Source of the DNA: Oreohelix idahoensis
Lineage: Eukaryota; Mollusca; Gastropoda; Stylommatophora; Oreohelicidae
Assembly (NCBI GenBank): GCA_024509875.1
Contig: JAMPIV010016236.1
Location: 62,001-126,000 of the forward strand
DNA: 64,000 nucleotides
Direction: 5' to 3'
Numbering within the stretch: position 1 is the first letter of the stretch; the number at the start of each line of letters is the position of its first letter. The notes under the pieces are model-generated. The model was not told where the DNA came from. It made no database searches and saw nothing but the letters and a program-made list of their open reading frames with translations. Below are positions 58,558 to 64,000 of the stretch, piece by piece. A program made the position numbers and the translations under genes.

Positions 58558-60256
58558 TGACAAAACGGGGCAGCCCCTAACGATCTTTGTTTCTCTCCGG
58601 CAGTATCGGTAAATTTGTGGTACTGATTTTTATTATGTGCTGTCAATTATCGCACTTTTCTTTCTTTCTTTCTTTTCTGCTTGTGTAGGTGCAAACATTT
58701 ATTGACACTCCTCTCTGTGATGTCACTTGTTTGTTACCCGGTCATCCTAGCTTGCGGTGAGCAACTGAGATAAGATAGTCGCCGGCGTGTTTAGATTGAA
58801 CCGCTGATAAGACGACTCGTTTGATAACCCAGATGGGCAGACATGGAGTTTTTGCGTACTCATACGACAGATAACGAGACTGCTGTCTGTGTGACACATG
58901 TGGGCAGACGAGTGTGACATAATCGCTTCCGGGCCAACTTGTTATGGCAATATTACTTTCTAATAAAGTAATAAGCATTACTGCTTAACATGTTGTCACG
59001 TGAGTTCCCCGATCTGTCTGTAAGTTTGTACACAAGGGCAACAGACATCATATTACCATATATGGGAGAGTTGACTTCTGCCTTACGTTCAAAATTATCC
59101 GATGTCGGAATATTTTTGAAATATCACACCCTATCTGCATGATTTGAAATGATTGGATCTTTCTGATTAGATTCATAACAACAATGCGTGGGAAGATAGG
59201 AATATAGTCTGACCATTTCGCAGTTTTATTTCACTGTGAATTTCACGCTCGCCAAGACAATATCAGACCTCGCCAGAGTGAAGATTAGATTCATAATTCC
59301 TTTTTTTAACCGGACCTTTTATTGGAAAACCAAATAAGACTTACAAAGCATAGGAAATCTCTACATTTTAATAAGGAACACCGGGACTAGGAAACTGATG
59401 AAACACACGGAGTCAGAGAAGGAATCTATTGTCAAATTAAAGACACCCCAGACGCGTGTAAGAGACCGACTCGTCTCTTTTATTCATCTGAGCAACAAGT
59501 CTGTGGCCAGGATTTGCTTATTGGTGGTACCAGCAGAAAGTACTATCTCTGGAACAAGAGGGGAACCGTGGCCTGAGCTTTAAGATGAAGGATCCACGTG
59601 GTGGTCTCTCCTTGACATTTCTGGGAAACGAGCTACCGCAGACAACCTTGATCAGAGACTAGCGTGAGCAGAGTGTAAAGAACCAACCCATAAGAAGGAG
59701 CAGAACCGTCATTGGCAGCTAAGTTCAAATATATACTGCCACTTGAACTTGTAATATCTCACATTCCCTAAAGACTGTGAGGATAGCTTTTCTTGATCCA
59801 TAACTATTCAAATTATTTCCAACTGTTAAAACCTAAAGTGATTATTAAATTTTGTTATTTGTAATGTTACAAATTTAACTTCGATTTAATCATTTTAAAG
59901 TGACTGCATGTTTGTCTCAGTCAAATTACTACACACACTCTAAACAGAGCTATACTAAAATAATAGAATTCCACTGAGTAAATCAGGGGTGGGGGGTTAA
60001 ACGAGCTGAACTTAAAAAGTGCTTAAATCCTTCACAAAAGCGTCGGTAGAATTACAGAGTTAACATACTCAGCCAAAGCAGTATTGTTCTCGCTTATTCG
60101 GAATATCTTGTGAAGACTCCCTTTGTAATAGAAGTGTCATCACCCTTCTATCTACATCTCTGCCAAGAGTAACCTTGTAGAAACCTTTTAAGCCCATATT
60201 AGATACTCTTGAGTTTTGGACCACTACTGCAAAGCAGGGGAGGCAATACCGTTACA
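58558..60256 (+). repeat. Family X solo LTR, copy 3 (1699 bp, short form)
   Basis: Starts TGACAAAACGG, ends CCGTTACA; perfect duplication AGGAC at 58553-58557 and 60257-60261. Collinear with copy 2 except that about 770 bp, including the hairpin module and TA tract, are missing at about 59518 (GGCCAGGATTTGCTTATTGG, where copy 2 continues GCCAAGATTGGCG). Confidence 0.85.
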
Positions 60257-60564
60257 AGGACTTACTAGGAATACATCGAGGAATACATCAAAGAGCACGT
60301 GAATTATTTTCAGATATCTTATGGTGTATTAACATGACCTTAATTCAGTTCTGCAGATTATATTTCTTTATTGAGTATTATTTTTTACATTATCGTGCTA
60401 TTGCTTTGTAGTTCCAGAGGTATTCCGATTCTAGGCATCGTATCTGGTGTGGGGTTTTGCTGGTTAGTCAACAGTGTATGTATTTCAAAGGGTTTGAGTG
60501 TACTTACCTGCTAGCTTGCCAGTCTTCAGTCATCGTGACTATTCCCGTGAGCCGTACCGAACCT

Positions 60565-60990
60565 AGTTGCTAAGACAACAAATGCCGCTAGGTCAAGACC
60601 CAGAACAGATCAGAACAGATTGTCATTCTGCGCCTCAGAACAGGACACAACCGACTCCGCAGCCACATATATACAAAATTTAAGATTGGCAATTCAGCCA
60701 TGTGGACAAGTACCCCAGACTGCAGTGCACATACTTCAAGACTGCCCCGAATATGATATATTGAGGCAAACCCACTGGCCCAGAGAAACAACACTGGAAA
60801 CAAAACTATACAGACCTCTGTATGAACTACAAAAGACAGTGAAGTTTATACAAGAAACAACATTGCAGATATAGACAATATATTTCAAGCGAACGAAAGA
60901 AGAAGAAGTCAAGACCCTGTTGCAATGATTACAAATGCCGCTTTGTCGGGCCTCTGTTGCAATGACTACAAATGTCACTTTGTCGAGCCT
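60565..60990. repeat. Short tandem repeat split by a LINE insertion
   Basis: Related units ACAAATGCCGCT at 60579 and after 60930, and ACAAATGTCACT near 60970, with GTCAAGACCC/GTCGGGCCT/GTCGAGCCT between. The LINE fragment 60602-60907 sits between units. Confidence 0.7.
60602..60907 (+). pseudogene. 5'-truncated LINE with 10-bp target duplication
   Basis: Plus strand begins IVILRLRTGHNRLRSHIYTK, then (other frame) CGQVPQTAVHILQDCPEYDI and LRQTHWPRETTLETKLYRPL: the RTGHNRL...C tail of a LINE protein related to 25372-25740. Ends in a GAA-rich tail. The duplication GTCAAGACCC at 60592-60601 and 60908-60917 is perfect. Only ~300 bp were copied. Confidence 0.88.
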
Positions 60991-62837
60991 TTAATTTTCG
61001 TCAAAAAGTAGCATGCTTGTAGCAAAGTTTGATTTGCTGGGGAGGTTATGATGGTATCCTAAAAGAATGAAATCCGTGTCTGTATTAACCGTGTGAGGTC
61101 AAGCACATGTAGGCCCCTGACTCTATAAATGATGATGATGAATTATGTGCAGGGAACCTAACGCTACCTCCCTAGATCTCACACGGTCACTATTTTGGCT
61201 CTAGTGTCTGGTGTATGATGTACCTAGTGTCTAGGGGAGAAATGAAATGATGGTACACAACACAAAAACACTTTAATTTTCTATGAGGAAGTGAATAAAA
61301 TCAGTGGTTAAGTTTTTCTTTAAAATTGAATGTTTTTTTTCTGTACAATTTAATCTGCCTGTCCAGTCATCTTTTTTGGACAGGTCTTTGAAAATGAGGA
61401 CAAGATAGTTTACAGAAAAGGTCAACTAAAATATCTGGACTCTTTGTCCACTAACTAAACAGTCAATATATATCTTTTCTGTTGGAATGTTCACAGCTTA
61501 CACTTTATTCATCTAAGAGGGAGAGTCACTGTGTATGAGGGGCTGTAGTTTCATCATACCCCATAAACTTCCTGAGTATGATTTGAAATACCAGTGTTTA
61601 CTAAGCGAAAATGTCAGATATACCCAGATGCTTAACTCATCACCTGGGATTCCTTGAAGAATGATAATACAGTATGAAGTTGCAGAAAATCTCGATCTCT
61701 CAATATGCCCAAGCTCCTCCCGTTATCTTTTGACAGCATAAACGAATGGTCGGAGACTTGATGGCTTTATTCTCACTCAGCAGGTTTCCTGTTACCAGCT
61801 GGCAACAGGAAATAAAACCTCACAAATATCAAGAAATATAAACAAATGACGCTGACTTGCAAAGAAATGGCCTCAGTTTCCTCTGCACTGCCCAGACTGT
61901 GAATACTTCTTTATTTAATTTTACAATTAACACAGTTGATCTCAGCGTATTTGAATGAAAAATTTTGTTCAACTGGCAATGAATAGTGAAAGCCTTTTGC
62001 TAATATTTATAAGCACTGGCCAATCGAAAGCTTGCGACTACCAGAATTCAAATGTAGTTTTTGAAAAACAAAAATAATTCCAAACAAACTTGGTGTCTGG
62101 TAGTCGATTGGCCAGCCTGCTTTAGTTATGCCAATACAAAAAGATGTTAGTTTTGGGTAACAATTTTCCTACCGCTCCCCTTTCCCTCCTATACTCTTTT
62201 TACTCAAGCGAATTTGAAACCACCTCAATGCCTCTTTCTAAGCTGGCGTCCCCACTAACGTTAAAAAAAAAACAAGCAGGAACAACAGTCTGTCTGGTCG
62301 CGCGTCCGTAGACATTTAGTATTTTCTCAATAACTTGGCCAATACTTATACTATCATATTATTTAAAACATATTCTTGCTCAGTGGACTTTAAGCTATAC
62401 TACCATATGATTTTTATGACTAGATTCGTTATGGTTTAGATTTTCAATTTTGTCACCGGCAATCATCAAATAAAAATTTTACACAAGACGGCCATCTTTT
62501 CCCCTCTTCTCTCGCTAGCATGTATTTTTCAAATAACTACTTGTTTTAGTGACGTCAGTAATACTACCGCGAGGAGGAAATAAAATAGTCTGCGTGTTTG
62601 CCTCTGTTGGCTTTGCCACATCGTGTATATACTATTAGTCTCGCGTGCAGAACGACGCGGGTTTTGGCATGCGTTGGTAGCATTTTGCGTTAATGTGTTA
62701 CAGTCGTCTCGTTATTGCTACTTAGAAAAAGTCCAAAAGACTACCAAATTTTGTGTTACTGTTGACAGATTACGTTACTTCAGACAGCAGTTTGGCGTTA
62801 CATTTCTAACAAATCGTTAATTATAAGGCTAGGCTGC
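60991..62837. other. Unassigned interval with two inverted repeats
   Basis: No gene supported. Palindrome TTTCCTGTTACCAGCTGGCA at 61786-61813 and an inverted repeat at 62026-62115 are the only structures seen. Confidence 0.5.
62026..62115. repeat. 90-bp inverted repeat (CTGGCCAATCG ends)
   Basis: Left end CTGGCCAATCG, an 8-base insert, CGACTACCAG; right end CTGGTAGTCGATTGGCCAG is the complement without the insert. Possibly a tiny fold-back element. Confidence 0.7.
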
Positions 62838-63084
62838 ATTGTGTATGCAGCAGATCTGGCAAAATGTTAAATATTAGTAGTACGTTTTCGAAACCGAAAC
62901 TAAAACGCGTGTTAGATTTTTACCGTGGGATCGTTCTATAGGCTTTAGCACTGCACAAATTTCAGCGCTATGCTGGCGTGTGAGAGTATCACCGTCAGAC
63001 ACAATAGGGCGGGTTTAATTATTATCATTTTATGACTAAAATCTTACTGAAATGAGCGATTATTATCGCAGATTTTACTACACA
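62838..63084 (-). repeat. Putative 3' LTR of gypsy element 3
   Basis: Sense-strand start TGTGTAGTAAAATC at 63084 directly follows a purine tract GGATGGGAGG (63085-63094). The left limit at TGTGTATGC (62838) is a guess from the matching inverted end. No target duplication established. Confidence 0.4.
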
Positions 63085-63094
63085 CCTCCCATCC
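63085..63094 (-). promoter_or_regulatory. Candidate polypurine tract
   Basis: GGATGGGAGG on the sense strand, immediately 5' of a TG... LTR-like start, where second-strand synthesis would be primed. Confidence 0.5.
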
Positions 63095-63152
63095 TAAAAC
63101 ATGCATTCATTTGCAGGTTATAATCTGCGAGATAACTTAGCTCAGTGAAGTC

Positions 63153-64000
63153 TTACGCGTTTTTCTGATCTTCATCATAAGGATGTCTACTCAAAAAGTC
63201 TGCACCCACATTCTGAGGGCCGGGAATATATTCAATCAGAAATGAGTATGGCTGCAATAATAAAGACCATCTCAATAATCTGGAATTTTCATGCTTGGCT
63301 TGTTACAGGAATACGAGTGGTGCATGATGCGTTTGGACCACAAATGTCCTGCCATATAAATAATTCTGTAATTTTTTATAGCCCATATCAAAGCGAGACA
63401 CTCCTTTTCACTTGTTGAATAATTTTTTTTCCGCCTTGTTCAACTTGCGGCTTGCATAAGCAACTGGGTTCAATTTCCCATCTTGTGAGGAGGACCTTTG
63501 CAACAATGTAGCGCCCAGGCCCACATTGCTTGCGTCACTTCTCACGATAAATTCTTGATTCAAGTCAGGCAATTGCAATACTGGCCTGCTTGTGAGTTTT
63601 TTTTAAACTCCTGGTAAGCAAATTCACACTGTGCGGACCAATTTATTGTATCAGGTTGACCCTTGCGAGTTAAATCCGTCAGAGGAGCACATATAGAGTT
63701 AAAATTTTTAATGTACTTTTGGTAGAAACCACACAACGACACGAAAGATCGCACATCTTTCTTTGTTTGTGGCCTAGGTGCTCTTTTCAATTTTCCCAGA
63801 TTCTTGGGATCGGGGTCATGCTACCCTGATGTACAGTATGTCCCAATAATTCCAACTCTTTACAACCAATACAACATTTTGTTGGCCTAGCGGTTAAGTT
63901 AGCCTCTCTGAGTCTATCGAACAGCATATTAAAAAAGATAACGTGTTCCTCAAATGTTTCCGTAGCAATGAGAATATCGTCCATAAAATTCGAATGGATT
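63153..64000 (-). pseudogene. RT (C-terminal) and RNase H of gypsy element 3, continues past the window
   Basis: Three minus-strand frames. 63787-63984 has the RT box MDDILIATETFEEHVIFFNM and ELELLGHTV. 63560-63790 has the tether DVRSFVSLCGFYQKYIKNFN. 63153-63600 has RNase H (FIVRSDASNVGLGATLLQ, VAYASRKLNKAEKK, GPQNVGADFLSRHPYDEDQ) ending in TAA at 63153-63155. Several frameshifts. After the RNase H stop only ~60 bp separate it from the polypurine tract, so no integrase lies downstream. This suggests integrase is upstream (Gmr1-like order) or lost. The N-terminal part is beyond 64000. Confidence 0.9.

Overview
The window is eukaryotic, AT-rich and built almost entirely of transposable elements and tandem repeats. 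The only intact gene I can support is a tRNA-Asp(GTC) at 35546-35617; I found no convincing host protein-coding exon. The repeat mix (Ty3/gypsy elements including one with integrase ahead of reverse transcriptase, RTE-like LINEs, mariner, a Tigger/pogo miniature element, tRNA-headed SINEs, long TA arrays) suggests an invertebrate, probably a lophotrochozoan such as a mollusc. That is an inference from repeat flavour only.

Layout. 1-5572: a decayed Ty3/gypsy element on the minus strand (integrase, RNase H, RT, protease, zinc knuckles, gag, primer site, 5' LTR), followed by a mariner copy (5673-6986). 7591-12898, 15787-17510, 17589-20061, 54310-56504 and 58558-60256: five members of one family of very long (about 1.7-2.5 kb) solo LTR-like elements, here called family X. 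Four have 5-bp target duplications; the first holds two further nested solo LTRs. 12905-15786: LINE 3' ends, a SINE, a 49-bp tandem repeat and a hairpin element. 20283-30813: a Tigger/pogo miniature element, a fold-back hAT-like element, SINEs, LINE fragments, and 113-bp and 33-bp tandem repeats. 30814-32897: a 2.1-kb solo LTR of the first gypsy family with a TTTC target duplication. 35546-36717: tRNA-Asp followed by LINE 3' ends. 37080-47188: a 10.1-kb element with two identical ~485-bp terminal repeats, a Gmr1-like pol (PR-INT-RT-RNase H order), and a strongly strand-asymmetric 4-kb block in place of a recognisable gag. 47193-49395: LINE pieces, including an internally deleted RTE. 50339-57115: an acidic coding-type minisatellite (33-bp unit) in three arrays, split by family X copy 4. 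62838-64000: the 3' part of a third gypsy element, whose RNase H lies directly before a polypurine tract and putative LTR.

The most interesting observations are a structured three-hairpin module shared by an RTE LINE, the gypsy-family LTR and (in part) family X; the minisatellite, whose dominant unit carries an in-frame stop derived from a sense unit; the Gmr1-type domain order with identical terminal repeats around a broken pol; and the 4-kb block that is nearly G-free on the element's sense strand at its LTR-proximal end.
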